A stretch of 64,000 bases of DNA from NCBI GenBank assembly GCA_004380135.1, contig QXCR01000102.1, positions 1 to 64,000 of the forward strand, in the 5' to 3' direction. This DNA comes from Stemphylium vesicarium. Lineage: Eukaryota > Ascomycota > Dothideomycetes > Pleosporales > Pleosporaceae. A program made the translations under genes and the position numbers. This document shows positions 29,770 through 42,886 of the stretch, in pieces. The notes beneath the pieces are model-generated. The model made no database searches. It was not told where the DNA came from and worked only from the letters and a program-made list of their open reading frames with translations. Positions within the stretch are counted from its first letter, which is position 1. Each line of letters opens with the position of its first letter.

Positions 29770-31200
29770 TTTGATGGTTTTATGTAGTGTTACAAACGAT
29801 GGTTAGAGAGGTGATGGTGTTGTGAAGAAGGCTTGGTGATTACTTCTAGGCGGCGAACACGTCCGTATATAAAGGTAGCGACGCATGGTTCACGACCGTG
29901 GGTCTTTTAGGCAAAATTCATCTCCTCAACTATACCTCATATCGACCAGTGGGGTCAAAAACGTTCGTTGGGTATGCTTGGTGCACAGATGGTCCTTTCA
30001 TCCGTTGTCGCAATTTATCTGAGTCGCCCTGTGATGATGGTCGGACAGGGATTACTGCCGTAGCTCGTGCCTCCTTCATGCACAAGCAGGCCTCGGCCGT
30101 CTGGGGTACATATCTATCCTGGCGGAGTCGGGAAAATAGATTCCAAGCGAGCAAATAAAAGGTTGCAACGTACAGGACTGCCGGCATCCACTCGGTGGAT
30201 AGATGGATGGCGTTGCCGCCGCGTGGTCAGACGATGTTCCGCTGTGGAGCCGAACCATGATGGCTAAAAGGGAGTTCTCGAGGCAAGCGTGATTTGCACA
30301 GCGCTGGTCCGGGGTAAAAGGCTTGTTTTTACGAGCCTCAGAGCTAGACGCTGCCATACTTGGTAATAGACGAGGTATGGTCTCCGGACGTGCGAGAAGT
30401 GCGTATATCCGGTGCTTGGGAGAGAGGAAGCGCACAAGTGGCTTTCACCGCCCTTTTGGCATTCCTGTAATGACACGATATTGACTCAAAATGCTCGGAG
30501 TACAGACGTTCTTGATTTAGAGCGGCTGGACGGCGAAATGGTCGAGCGACGCGTCGGGACGCGGACCTCATAATGAAACAATTATAGAGCGGGTCTGTCA
30601 GACTGTCTGTTTCAAACAGTGTGCAGTCCGTCGCCAGTCAATGCAGAATCAGCGTGCAGAGCATATTCGAGAAGCCAATGAGACGACTGTATGAAGGCAG
30701 CAAAGCGACTTTGAGAGGGCAGGCAGTGGGAGAATATTGAACGCGACGAGGTACATGGTGACGTCATTGACGCTGGTCCGTTTCGCGCTAGTCACGACGC
30801 GGTTCCTCCAACCGGCTCGCCGTACATACAACTCGCGTGACATTAACATATTTGGTCATATATGAAATTTGTTCTAGTCTCGCGTATGGTTCCTTGTGAG
30901 CCTATTGCTGACGTTGAAGCTTTACATTAAGTTCATATATGGCATATATCGTTTCGGCCACCCAGGATATAGTAACAGCCTTCAACGCCTGTGTGATCAG
31001 GAGATGTAGAACTTGAAATTTTGTGTTGACCGAGGAGTCTATGAAAATCAGGCATCCCTCTTCCCCATCAGCCCTGTAGACCCAATTGCCCCATCAAGAT
31101 CATCCCGCATCTCTCATCTGATACATCCAGTTCCGTCGTGATTGTCGTGTCACATGAATCCATCCTACCCTTCAACCCTCCACTTTTTGACGAGACCGCT
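29770..31200. other. Gene-free 1.4 kb between acetylxylan esterase and LeuRS
   Basis: Contains the esterase promoter at the left and the LeuRS 3' flank at the right. Many short frames on both strands, none with protein-like character. No repeats or TE relics recognised. Confidence 0.5.
29866..29873 (-). promoter_or_regulatory. TATA-like element of the acetylxylan esterase gene
   Basis: TTTATATA on the minus strand, about 97-104 bp upstream of the ATG at 29769. Confidence 0.4.
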
Positions 31201-34200
31201 CTACCGAACAGGCATTTCCTCAACGTTCTCGAAAGCGAAGCTGGGCGAACCAGGCTCGGCAGACGCAGCTTGAGGCGGCAGCTCCGATCGAGTCTCACCC
31301 TTGCTTCCATCCTCTTTGATCACAGTACCTTCTTTCCCGCCTTCCGAGACGGTGATGATCTCTACATCAACGCACTTCTGGATTGTTTGCTTGAGACCAG
31401 GAACCATGGCACGCAGAGTCGACAGTTCATCAAAGGCAAGCTCGCGGTTCAAGACCACGTCCTTGGGCTCGCCGTTGTCAAGGCGGCGCTTGAGACCGTT
31501 GATGAAGGGCATAGCTTTCTTAGACTCGGACTTGTCAATCGACTTGCTGATGGCCTTGATGTCGATGGAGGCAGCATCGCGGAGCATGTCAATGTACTTC
31601 TTCTGCCAAGCTGGCCACTCTGAGGCGGAGAAGATGATGATCTTCTTCTCTTTCTTGGGGTCAAAGGTTGCGGCCTTGCCCTTGGAAAGCTTCTTGATAG
31701 CATTTCCTTCTGCTGAGGTGATGTTGGTCTGTGTGGTGCGCACGAACTCGCGAGCTGCTGTGAGGGATGCGTCCGATTCTGGGACCTTTGGCCAGAGAGC
31801 ATTCTGGACAGTCTCCTTGTTCTTGAGAACCTCGAGCCAAATGTATTCTGCCCAATGCGGCGCAATCGGCGTGAGGAGGAGGGCTTGCAGTTCAACGAAC
31901 TTCTTGACAAGATCTTGGTGCATACCAACGCCTGCCGCCTTAGTGGCCTCACGGTAGAAGTCGCGCGCGCTAGTGAAATCGTAGAATCCTGACTTGAGGG
32001 CCAACTTGTAGGAGGTGTTGGAGTAGTGTCCAAAGGCTTCGTGAACGAGGACGTTCATCTCGTTGTCGAACATCTTGTCGAATAGGAGATGTTCGCTGCC
32101 GCTCTGTCGCTGGATTATATCAGCGTTCTTGACGCGCTCGCTGGACCTCTTCTCAATGTACGCAGCCGCATCGGGGACGTAGATAGCCTCATTCATCAGA
32201 TCCTCGCACCACTTTCGGAGCTCGAACAACTTCAAAATGTTACTGTTTGCGACGGTTTCTTCGAAGTTCGCGTCCGAGATCTCATCACCGGCGTCGGCAA
32301 GTGCGATACGGGTGGCATCTGCACCGAACTTCTCGACAGCGCCAGCAATAGTCAGGAAGTTACCAGTGGACTTGCTCATCTTGTCACCGTTAAGTAGCAA
32401 GTGACCGTTCACACGGAAGCTGCGGGGCCAGTTCTCCTTGGGGAAGATGGCGGTGTGCACGTAGAGGTTCATCGTCAAATGATTTTGAATGAGATCCTTT
32501 CCGGAGGAACGCTGGTCGAGCGGGTACCAGTAGTCGAAGTGGCGTCGCATAGTCTCAAGCGCTTGCTTGGGGGCTGCCGATTGCGGGACGTCGCTTCGGT
32601 TACGAAGGCCAAAGACGTAGTCCCAAGATTCGTCATTCAGTTGGTCAGGCTTGACGCCAAGAGGACCAGGCTCTTTGCCGAACATGTCCTTGTGTAGCAG
32701 ATGTGCGAACGAGTAGTATGCCTGATAAATGGTACTATCGGACAAACTCTCAACCATCACACTTGGGTCCCAAGGTACCTTGGTTCCTAGACCGTATGAT
32801 CGAGCGCATGCCCAGATGCCGAGCCAGTCAACGACTCGCAAGAACTGGTTCTTCGCCTCGGGGTAGTACAAGTTGAGTTCACCCTCAATGTGCGACCGAA
32901 CCTTCTCAGCCCACTCGCCATCTCCGCCGTTGGCTGCTGTGCCGTAGTTCATGTACCACTGGTCAAGGAGAGCTGCAACACAGTCGTCACCACTGCGGCT
33001 TATGACCTTGCCATCGGGCTCGGCGTATGGGAAAGCGTCGCCGGAGTCGATAAGCTGCTTGCGAACCAGCGGCTTTGCCTCTTCGACTGGCTTTCCGCTA
33101 AAGTCACCATACACCATCTTTCCCTTGTAGAAACCTTCTTTGTACGCCTTCTCTTTCGCTTCGGCAAGCTTCGCAGCATCCTTGGGCGACTGGATCTTCA
33201 TCTCTTCAACCAGCTTCTGTGCGGTGAGGTTTCCGTAGGATGGTGTCTCTATGATGCCGAGCAAGTTGTCGAACTTGACCCATTCTTTCTGGATTCCGTA
33301 GTACTCAGCCTTCTTGGCGAGATCGAATGATGTGATGTAATCGTCCGGTGAGTCTGATGGCACGCAAGTGACGACAGCCGTGCCCTTGGTGTCCTTTACG
33401 GTCTCCATGGGCAGGATGTAAACCTCCTTGTGGACGGAGAGAGGAGCGTTGACGACAGTTCCGACGACATCCTTACCGGGGAAGGTAGCAACGATTGAAT
33501 ATTCGCCCCACTTGGCAGTGGTGCCCTGGTATGCCATGTTCCTTGCGGCTCGCTCGCTTAGGACGTAGTATTCGTTGTCGTTGATCTTGACCAACGAGTA
33601 GTTGATGGTAGGACCGACAAAGCACGAGGTTTGGCCGTACATAGTCTCGGGACGTAGAGTAGCTGGCACAAAGTAGCAAGAAGCACCCTCAGGGACGCTG
33701 GCAGCGTGCGCCTGGGCCGAATCAGCCCACTTGACCACCTTCATCTTCAGAGCAGTGTACTCTTGAACTGTCACACCTTCTCCAGACTGCCTGTCGTGGT
33801 CCATGCATGCTTGGCCGTCCTTAGGGCTGTAAACGGTGTAGCGCTTAGCGAAGATGATCTTTCCCATGGCTTTCAGTCGTCGCATCTGCCAGGCGACGAA
33901 GTTGTCGTAGTAGGGGTTTGCGTCGGTGGTAACGAATTGACGCCTCCAGTCTATCCTGGCACCGAACGCAGTGAGGTCTTTCCTTGCCAACGGAGGGAAG
34001 AATTCTATCCAGTGGTAGGGGTCGGAAAATTTGTGAATATCTTCAAGGGGTATGCCCTGAGCGAGCATGATCTGGAACTGGTACTTGGTCTTGACTGTCT
34101 TGGCGGCAGCCTTGCCCTTCTGAGCCTTGAACTTGGTAATGTCGGTCTTGGTCTCAGCCTGGGTAGGGGCTGGAGGCTCTGGTACGGCTGTCTCGACGAC

Positions 34201-34737
34201 TTCCTCGACGGGGCAGCGTTCAAAGTTCTGTCCGAACATCTCGACCTCTCTTACTAGCTTGTCGGCGCATGCCTTGATGGGCATACCAGTGACGTGCCAT
34301 CCTAGGGGAAAGAGCACTCGCTTGCCCAGCATCCTCTGGACTGCCAAAGCGTCAGTGACTTGCACGTGATAGTCTTAAGAACACCTACATCCAGCTGTGA
34401 ACTCCACTTTACTTGCGGTAAAGCCATGACCAGCGTGGAGAGTGCCGTTCATGTACGGGTAGGCGAAGCAACCCATCCATTTTGGGAACTTCTCGTGGAG
34501 TTGGTCCGGGGTAGTAGTATCGAATGCCTCCTCGTCAAGTGAGGGAGCATCTGGGTTGAAGACGCCCTGCTCTTCCCACAACTTCTGGTACTTCTTCTCC
34601 TCTGCAATCAACGTGTCACGCTTGTCTGTGTTTTCAATCTTGAGTGTCTTGGACTCGGTTTCTTGGGGCTTGAGTTGCTCAAGTGTAGCGGCGACGGCGC
34701 TCTTTGGCGCATCGCTGAGTTTTGTGGCCTCCGCCAT
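31201..34737 (-). CDS. CDC60: Cytosolic leucyl-tRNA synthetase, 1162 aa
   Basis: Charges tRNA-Leu in the cytosol. Exons 34737-34389 and 34340-31201; the 48-nt intron (donor GTAGGT) joins EFTAG to FQRMLGKRVLFPLG. The class I HIGH motif is HAGH (101-104), 12 residues before the exon end; the KMSKS motif is GDKMSKSTG (about residue 767). An N-terminal EKKYQKLWEEQGVF signature and the large editing insert (CP1, with TLRPETMYGQT) identify the archaeal/eukaryotic LeuRS type. Length fits fungal cytosolic enzymes. There is no targeting presequence. It shares a 273-bp divergent promoter with the small membrane-protein gene at 35011. Confidence 0.96.
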
Positions 34738-35010
34738 CACGACGTATGCAGGGAATGAAGTAGGAAACGTAAAAAGCGAAAAGAAAAAGTTGTTGGTGGT
34801 GGCGTGGGCGAATTTGGTTGCGAGGGAGTCATGCGTCAGGAAATCCGAGTGCGGGATGAATGCCAAGACTTCTGTTTGTGTGGGGCAGCTTCGGACCGGG
34901 CGTGCGTCTGTAGAGAACGTCAGTCAGGCAACTTCCAAAATCTGCATCGCGAATTGATCAGCCAGGCGAGCAACTCTTTCGCCGTCGTCGCACCGACACC
35001 GCCAGCGACA

Positions 35011-35484
35011 ATGCTGCGCCTCTTCAACCGCCTCCTCGGCCGTCACGAGAACACACTCCCGCCCTTTGACTTTGCGCGCAACAAGTACCGCGCCAAAAAG
35101 AAGTGGCCGCCGAACCTCCGCGCCCTGACAGAGAAGCAACAATTCCGGTTCGAGCGCAAGTTCAAGCGACGCATCAAGGCAAAGTCCATCAGGCCCGTGT
35201 GGAACAAATGGACCAAGGTGGTGCAGTGGAGTCTGATCGGCTTCATCGTCGTCTATGGCGTCTTGTTCCACGACTTCAGCAAAGACCCCATGAACCCGAG
35301 GCCAGGCGAGCAGCCGTTTAAGGGATTGAGGGAGAGGATGTGGGGAATGTTCGGAGGGTTCTATACACATACCGAAAATACTATGAAGGGCGAGGGAGGG
35401 GAAAGAGGTGCCCGAAGGCTGGTACCACTGGGGGAGGAGGAGGAGAAGGAGAAGGAGAAGGAGAATACAAGGGGGAGAGCGTAG
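35011..35484 (+). CDS. Small single-TM hypothetical protein, 157 aa
   Basis: Family not recognised. The N-terminus is basic and amphipathic (MLRLFNRLLGRH), followed by a Lys/Arg-rich stretch, one clear TM segment (about 71-89, VVQWSLIGFIVVYGVLF) and a C-terminal tail ending in repeated Glu/Lys triplets (35431-35464). The arrangement would suit a mitochondrial or ER membrane factor; this is inference. The start at 35011 follows a CGACAATG context; the open frame to the left is the LeuRS promoter. Head to head with LeuRS. Confidence 0.65.
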   Translation: MLRLFNRLLGRHENTLPPFDFARNKYRAKKKWPPNLRALTEKQQFRFERKFKRRIKAKSIRPVWNKWTKVVQWSLIGFIVVYGVLFHDFSKDPMNPRPGEQPFKGLRERMWGMFGGFYTHTENTMKGEGGERGARRLVPLGEEEEKEKEKENTRGRA

Positions 35485-37571
35485 GTGTGGGAGAGCGCTG
35501 TATCGAAACCGTTAGCGCATGGCAATAAAGATGAATGTGGTAAAAGAGCCTCGTTGGTGTAGAAACTTGAGAGCAACCCTGGACTGGCGAGGAAGTGGGC
35601 AACGCGATCGAAAGCCCTTGTAACAAGACATAAAGAAGACATACTGGAAGCGGAGGCAATTATGGCAGCCGATATATGGGGAGTCTTCCCCCAGGCGGTC
35701 GTGGTATGTTTGCTGGTCGTGGCTTGCACGTCTTGCTAAAGTTATATATGTCACTAATTCGTCTCCCCAGGTAGCACTTACCCCCCACACCTGGTACGTC
35801 TCCATACGCCACTGTTTGCAGCGACGTATTCTGTGCCCATCCCCCACCCACTCCACAGACTCTGAGAAGTCTTTGTAGACGTGGGCGGTGGTCTTCCGCT
35901 CAGTCTTGCCCCTCAAGAAGAACACGATTCAGCAGAATTTCAAGACAAAAGTTCAAATTGGCATTGGGTTTTCTGCGTCTTGGATGACTTACTTGCGGTA
36001 TACGTAGAGCAATTGGACAGTGAAATGGGGTTCCCGGCCCTCTTCATGCCACGTCTTGCTCACGTAGACTTGGGTGCCCGGGGCTCGAGGGGCAAAGGGA
36101 ACCCAATTCCACTATCCAAATGCGAACTTGTCGATCACTGAGGCATGATCTCGTCGGTAGCAGAGATCCTCGTGGATCCCCTCACGGTCCACCAGGGATA
36201 TGCTGTGATCAAAAACGATCCCGTAGCATACGTCTATGCTACGTCAAGTCAGCATGTATCCTCCGTGCTATTATATAAACCAGCCAGGGAAGCTTTGTAG
36301 AATATGTCTGTAGCCTACAGTGCGTGCTCAATGTTTCCATTTGGCTTTTTCCATGGCTTGTTGTAGCTTTTCCAACGCCTGTATTGTCGTCTTATCGTCT
36401 TCTTTCTTGCATGCCTGGCGACTACAAGGGCTCGAAATATTTTCACCGCCACGTGCTCAGTATTGTAGGACTGCAATGACCCTGGTCGGCATTGCTCGCG
36501 GGCGTCTTCCTTGTCGAAGGTATTCCGGCTGTTGTGTGATGGGCATGCGGATTCACTCGTTCATCGTGCCTTAGTTGTCAGTCCCATTCTGCACACTATT
36601 GGGGAGACACTTACTACTACCCATCTTCCAATCCCTCACCTAACCCTCACATCCCGTTACCCCCAACCTCGCATCCATGCCTTCAAGCGCTCGATCGTTT
36701 CCAATGTCCACCACCCACCTACCATCCTTTCTCCTCCCCGAAAACAACAAAAAACGCTCAAATCACTCAAAGCACTCGCCAAACTCAAAAAAAAACAAAG
36801 TGAAAAGCGTAACTCACCATTCCTCCTCCTCCTCTATGATCTTGCATAGAAAGAAAGAAAAATGCGTCAACGGCGCGTTAGACGTCAATTGGAGAAGGTG
36901 GTGGTGGTCGTCGTCGTCGAGATGGTATCGCAGCTACTCCAAAGCCATCACAATACAAAGCAAGACAGACACACGATAGGCACAGGGTATCTTCACCAAG
37001 ACAGGCAACCGCGGCTCAAGGTGGTAATCAGGCAAATGGACGTTTGTTTACATGACGTGGTGACGTGAAGAGTGAGAATGGGAGTGAAAGTGAAAGGGGT
37101 GAGAGGGCGACATGGTGACATGGCGGGGACAGGTGAACAACAGAGTAGCAGAGGCGTCTTTGTAGTAATCAGCGAGGGGTATTATAACTCAAGTTGTGGT
37201 GTGAAGTAGTTATTGTATGCTTTTGGGTTAGCCGGTGCGGTAAAATATCTGGCACTGGGGAACAGGCGAGTTGACGACGTATTACTGTATCCAAACAAAC
37301 ACAACGCTCACCGAACAATGTCAAGTAAAAACGTACAATAAAATCACTCCAAACGATCGAGTCCATCAGAATCAGCGGACAATCCAAGTCTCCGCATGAG
37401 ACGCATGATTAAATGTCTTCATGTCTTCAATTCACTCACAAAGCACAGACTCAGGTCAAAACTCGCAAATTCGTATATACTCAATGCAATATCTCTCGGC
37501 CCCTAAGACGCTTAGTGAACAAGGCCATCGCAGTAATCATCCTTGACGCAAACACTCGCAACACTACCCCC
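35485..37571. other. Gene-free 2.1 kb region
   Basis: Lies between the small TM gene and the 3' end of the V-ATPase gene. Holds an isolated TATA-like element (36272-36279) with no following ORF longer than chance, and an A-rich/pyrimidine-rich low-complexity stretch (about 36660-36900). A non-coding transcript or a fast-evolving small gene cannot be excluded. Confidence 0.4.
36272..36279 (+). promoter_or_regulatory. Isolated TATA-like element
   Basis: TATATAAA with no recognisable gene downstream; could be chance. Confidence 0.2.
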
Positions 37572-39461
37572 CTAAACATCGATGAGGTTCTCGTCTTGCT
37601 GGCCCTCGCCAGAGTTGTCCGTGGTGTCCTTGTTGCCCTTCTTCTTGTCACCGTCGGCACCGCCCCGACTCCTCTGATAGTACTGGTCGAGAACCTTGGC
37701 TGGGATACGGTTGAGGAGTTCCTTGGGGTAAATACGGAGCAGCGACCATGCCAGGTCAAGCGACTCGTGGATGGAGCGGGATTCGTAAGCACCCTGGGCG
37801 ATGAAAGAGCGCTCAAACTTCTCGAGGAACTCGAGAGACAGCTTGTCTTCTGAGGACAGAGCCTCCTCTCCGACGACTGCCTTCATGGCTGCCGCGTCAC
37901 GACCAATAGCGTACTTGGCGTACAGCTGGTTGGAAACGTCACCGTGGTCTTTCCGTGTGCGGCCCTCACCAATAGCGGACTTCATGAGACGAGAAAGCGA
38001 CGGGAGGACGTTGATCGGAGGGTAGATACCCTTGTTGTCGAGCTGACGATCAATGAAGATCTGGCCTTCAGTAATGTAACCAGTCAAGTCGGGAATGGGA
38101 TGTGTGATATCTGTTGCGGTCAGTATGCCATCGCGTCCATGGTTTTGCATTACATACCATCGTTAGGCATAGTCAGAATGGGAATCTGAGTGATAGATCC
38201 GTTACGACCTTCGACACGTCCGGCGCGCTCGTAAATGGTTGACAAATCCGTGTACATGTAACCGGGGTATCCACGTCGACCGGGGACCTCCTCTCGGGCA
38301 GCAGAGACCTCACGGAGCGCATCGCAATAAGAGGAAAGATCGGTGAGAATGACCAAGACGTGCTTCTCGAGCTGGTAGGCGTAGTATTCGGCGGTGGTGA
38401 GGGCGAGACGAGGGGTAATGATACGTTCGATACTAGACTGTGTTAGCTGGGGCCAGCAGCAGTTGGATCGGCCACTTGCGTAGGGTCGTTTGCCAAGTTA
38501 AGGAACAATGTGACACGTTCCATACTGCCGTTCTCCTCGAAGTCGCGCGTGAAGAAGCGACTCGTCTCCAAGTTGACACCCATAGCTCCGAAGACAATGG
38601 AGAAGTTGTCGTCGTGGTCGTCGTGTACACCCTTGGAGGGCTTTCCAACCAGACCAGCCTGTCTGCAAATCTGCGCGGCGATTTCGTTATGGGGAAGACC
38701 GGAGGAGGAGAAGATGGGAATCTTCTGACCACGAGCAATCGAGTTCATGGTGTCGATGGCGGAAATACCGGTCGAGATCATTTCTTCGGGGTACACCTAC
38801 GGGTTGTCAGTCGCATAGCCTGGACAAGTATCGCTGGGTACATACTCGAGAGTAAGGGTTGATAGGACTACCGTTGATGTCGAGGTAGTCCTCAGCGAGC
38901 ACCTTGGGACCCTTGTCGATGGGCTTTCCTGAACCATCGAAGATACGGCCCAACATGTCCTCGGACACACCGAGCTTCAAGCTGTGTCCAGTGAACTCTA
39001 CTTTGGTCTGCGACTGTCAGATATAGCTCTCTCTCTCTCTGACCTGGATATAGCTACCTTCTTGACATCGATACCGGATGTACCCTCGAAGACCTGCGTC
39101 GCGGTTAGAATCGGTTGGCGCAGGCGGTTTGCTCGTGATAGTATACCTGAACGACGGCGCGGTTGCCTGCATTTTGGGTCAGTATCTCGATATGGGGGCG
39201 AGATCTGGGGTAGCTTACCTCGAGCTTCGAGCACTTGTCCCGAGCGCTCGGTGCCATCAGGCAGAGTCAAGGACACAATCTCATTGTATCGCGGGAATTT
39301 GACCTGTGCGCCACATGTATAAGCTTCTTCCCATGCCTTCCTTGGGCGTATAAGCGACGTACGTTGTCGAGAATGACCAGTGGACCGTTCACGCCGCCGA
39401 TGGTGTTGTACCGTATCCTGGGCGTCACCGAGATCATGCGGGGGTCCACAACTTCAGGCAT
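37572..39461 (-). CDS. VMA2: Vacuolar H+-ATPase subunit B, 510 aa, eight exons
   Basis: Non-catalytic nucleotide-binding subunit of the V1 sector; the proton pump acidifies vacuoles. Exons: 39461-39363, 39303-39219, 39166-39147 (20 nt), 39093-39058, 39007-38846, 38796-38480, 38432-38158, 38110-37572. The joined protein is nearly colinear with yeast Vma2: VLEARGNRAVVQVFEG, SEDMLGRIFDGSG, FSSSGLPHNEIAAQ, NDPTIERIITPR, MPNDDITHPIPDLTGY. The sixth intron has a GC-AG boundary (GCAAGT...TCTAG). An alternative GT donor 5 nt further in, with the earlier CACAG acceptor, would insert QSS into the invariant NDPT-IERII junction, so GC-AG is favoured. The C-terminal tail is acidic and variable, as in other fungi. 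Confidence 0.96.
39027..39040. repeat. (CT)7 microsatellite inside a V-ATPase intron
   Basis: Dinucleotide run in the fourth intron (39008-39057) of the subunit B gene; on the coding strand it reads (AG)n. Confidence 0.8.
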
Positions 39462-41812
39462 GGTGGCGGTGGTGCGCGGTTCGTGGAAATGAAGTATCGC
39501 TCGGGGGTATTTCGAGAGCCGCGGTCGGTCTGTAGCCTCGAAGATCGAAGGGTGACGAAGTTGGAGGTCGAGCCGTCGAAGTGGGTTGGGAGCTCTGACC
39601 ACGAAGCTCTAGCGTTATGCGACAGATGACGCCGGAGAGGCTGCTAGCGCTTGGCGCTTCACCATGCATTTCAAGGTTGCTGCAGCTACATGCCGAACAT
39701 CGTGTCTTGATCCACCGGCTTGGGCAAGGTACATTCCCATTCCACTATATTGGTTCTCCATTCAACAACCTGCATAGACTCGGTACATTATACATGTGCT
39801 ACCGAAGCTGCAGATGGGATAGACGTGCAGTTCTTAGGCAGAAGTGTCACTTGTATCGCGAATTCGAAGTCACAGGAACATATCTTGAGTTATTGAAAGA
39901 GAACTGGATGTTATTTTGTGCATCTATCTACTCGTAGAGCTCATGACGCCCGACGGACATCGCGCAAGCTGAACTTTTATCCAGCCTCAATAATATTGGA
40001 GAGTACTCCGAAATCTGTTTGTACTCGTCAGTGGTTGCATAGTCAAGCCAAGGCAATACAAGACAGAGTATACAAAAGGATCAGACATCCAAGGAAGGTA
40101 TTCGCGCTCATTGTCCATCGGTTGTAGGTTCAATTGATGGCTAGCGTGGAAACTGCGAATGTGGAAATGTTTCATCATGAAAGGGAGGGGTATGAGAACG
40201 TAAAAGGCACTGACCTTTGCTCGCGGTGACCAGACTGGACGCCTAGCGTTAGCCATGACTACCTCAACTCTCGACAGAAGCGCGACGGAGCAGCGCATCC
40301 TACGCGTTATTCCTGGCGGGCTTCTACTATTTCAAGAGCAACAAGCTTTGTATAGTGTCGCACAAGTTACCCGATATACGACGGCTGATGGTCAGCCGTA
40401 AGCACCAAGGGCGGACATCGGTCGGATCAGACGAAGAAAATCTACACTTTGGGAACATTAGCAATCTGACTAGCAAATAGGACTGCAATATTCGCAAGTA
40501 TTGGGTAAGGTCAGACGACAGTACTGGCAAGTAGCAGGCGCCTTGCGAAGGCACCCGGACAGCTCTGTTTTCTTCAAGGTCGAATCGGATTGGAAAAGAA
40601 GTTGCTGAGGGTATAATCATTCCAGAAAAAGCAAAGAAAAAGGAGGAAACTTACGTGGTGCACAGAGCTGGCTCTGGGGCTCCGTGATATTGCACGTAGC
40701 AGCCCGAAGCCAGTGGTTGTGCGCATGCGCGCCAAAGCTATGCGATGCAGGATTGTGGTCGAGAGGAAAGTCTTGTCGCGATGGAAGAAAAGTACAGCAG
40801 CGAACTAGCGCGCCAAGACGTGCGGCGTCACGTGTGGACCCAAACTGGCAAGCGGCATTATTTGAAATCGTCATCAGGGCAAGGACGGCGAGGAGGAAGC
40901 AGGGCGATGCCAATGCAAAGCTCTGCAGCACATAGCGACCAAAGTCAGCAGCGGAGCCGACAGTAGACAGGCTGCCAAAAATCCCTTGTTGTGCTGGTGC
41001 ATATTGGAGACTGGCTTGCGCTGGAGTCGGGATAGATTGGGTGCCCAGCCACGCAGCTTTTCGCGCGATACCGAAACGGCCCCCTAACCAGCGCTGATCT
41101 TCAGCGAGGCCATGCGCCCATCACCTCTCACCACACCAGAACTCCACCACTCGACGCCCGCGGCACCGTTCCTGGCCCTGGATCCATACTCGCTCCGGAT
41201 GCATCGTCGCATAATATCACCTTCATAGACAAGACTGCTGCAACGCCCATTGCAGCCTCTGTACGGCCTCTCTCTCGTTCTTACTCCACCGCTCTGCTGG
41301 CGGGACGGATGCGACACGATACCACCCGACACGACACCGCGCCAGCCCTGGCAGCACACATCAACACCACCGCCCCGCATTCGTGAGTATCGCGCTGCAC
41401 CTTGCGCGACCGCCATTCTCACCCTCGCCGTACTTGTCTTGTGCATCCCCGACAAGTGCCGACCCCCGGCCGAGTACCCTCCATCGCGCCTATCGCGACT
41501 TCGGCGCGGCCATCCCATCACCTTTCACGTCCAACGCACGTGTATCCTACCCATCTATTTGGATTCTCCTGAGAGCGCCTGACTGTCGCACGTCGCACTC
41601 GAGCCATCACGCTCTCCATCGACCTCGACGCGAACTGTAGAGCACGCATGATTGGGGAGCAATAGTACTGCTTCACCCTTCTCGCACTCGACCCCGTCGC
41701 TCTTTCCACAGTCTGCAAGTGTGCCCTCCACCGCTCTCGCTGGGCGCATCGCACCTACCCAGCGTCCTTCCCGCGACTGCGAGGCCACGGCCCGCACTCC
41801 AGAGCCAGCAGG
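39462..41812. other. Divergent 2.35-kb region between V-ATPase B and the LIM-binding protein gene
   Basis: Both genes start outward. The right 700 bp is C/A-rich, with several ATGs and short frames before the ATG at 41813, which would fit a long leader with upstream ORFs for the regulatory gene (inference). No other gene recognised. Confidence 0.45.
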
Positions 41813-42659
41813 ATGATGACCACGAGCTACCCGCACAATGGTGGCATGCATCCACAGGGCATGCCTCACCAGCATCCAGGCATGGGAGGCCCAGGCCCGA
41901 ATCCTGGACAGCCTGGAATGCCTCCTGGTATGCAGCATGTTTCGGGTCCCAATGGCCCTGTCAGCCAGGCAGGACCCATGATGGGCGGTATGCAACCCGG
42001 GGGTATGGGAGGTCCCAATGCCCATGCTCTTTCGCATTTGCAGCCCCAGCAAGCCCACATGTTCCCCCAGCAACAGCAACATCAGATGAGTAGGTATCTC
42101 CCGCCCACATGGAGAGATGGGACATCAGCTAACCCGAGCGCCAGTGAACCCTGCAATGATGCAGCAGCAGAGGACTGCCCAGCAAGCCTTTATGCACCGC
42201 CAGCAGCAACAGGCAATGCTGGCCCACCAGCAAGGTAATATGGGCATGGGGTTCCAGAACACCATGGCGAACATGAACCCGGCGCAAGCACAACAGCTAC
42301 AGGCCATGAGGAACGGACAGATGGGCCAGGGCCCTTTTGTTAATCTTCCACCACACTTGCTTCAACAGCAGCAACAGATGGCGGGACAGCCGCAAAATCC
42401 ACAACACCAGGCTGCCATGGCACAGGCTCAGGCCCATCAACAAGCTCAGCACCAACAGATGCAACACCAACAGGCCATTGCCATGCAACATGCCCAGTCG
42501 CAGTCGAGCAATCACAGCCAGGCAGGCAATCAAGGTCCACCGCAGACGTCGCAGCCTCAGCAAGGCCCTCTTCGTCCCCCTTCAGCCATAGGAAGTCATC
42601 AAGGTCAATCTTCGCCAGCTCCCCAGCCCACACCCCAGCAGCAACCGCAGCCACCACCC

Positions 42660-42694
<35 letters not shown>

Positions 42695-42697
42695 ACA

Positions 42698-42778
<81 letters not shown>

Positions 42779-42806
42779 GCAACAGCAGCAACAACAGCAG
42801 CAACAG

Positions 42807-42886
<80 letters not shown>

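Noticed and set aside
33706..34257. 183-codon plus-strand frame inside LeuRS
   Set aside because: Antisense shadow of LeuRS exon 2.
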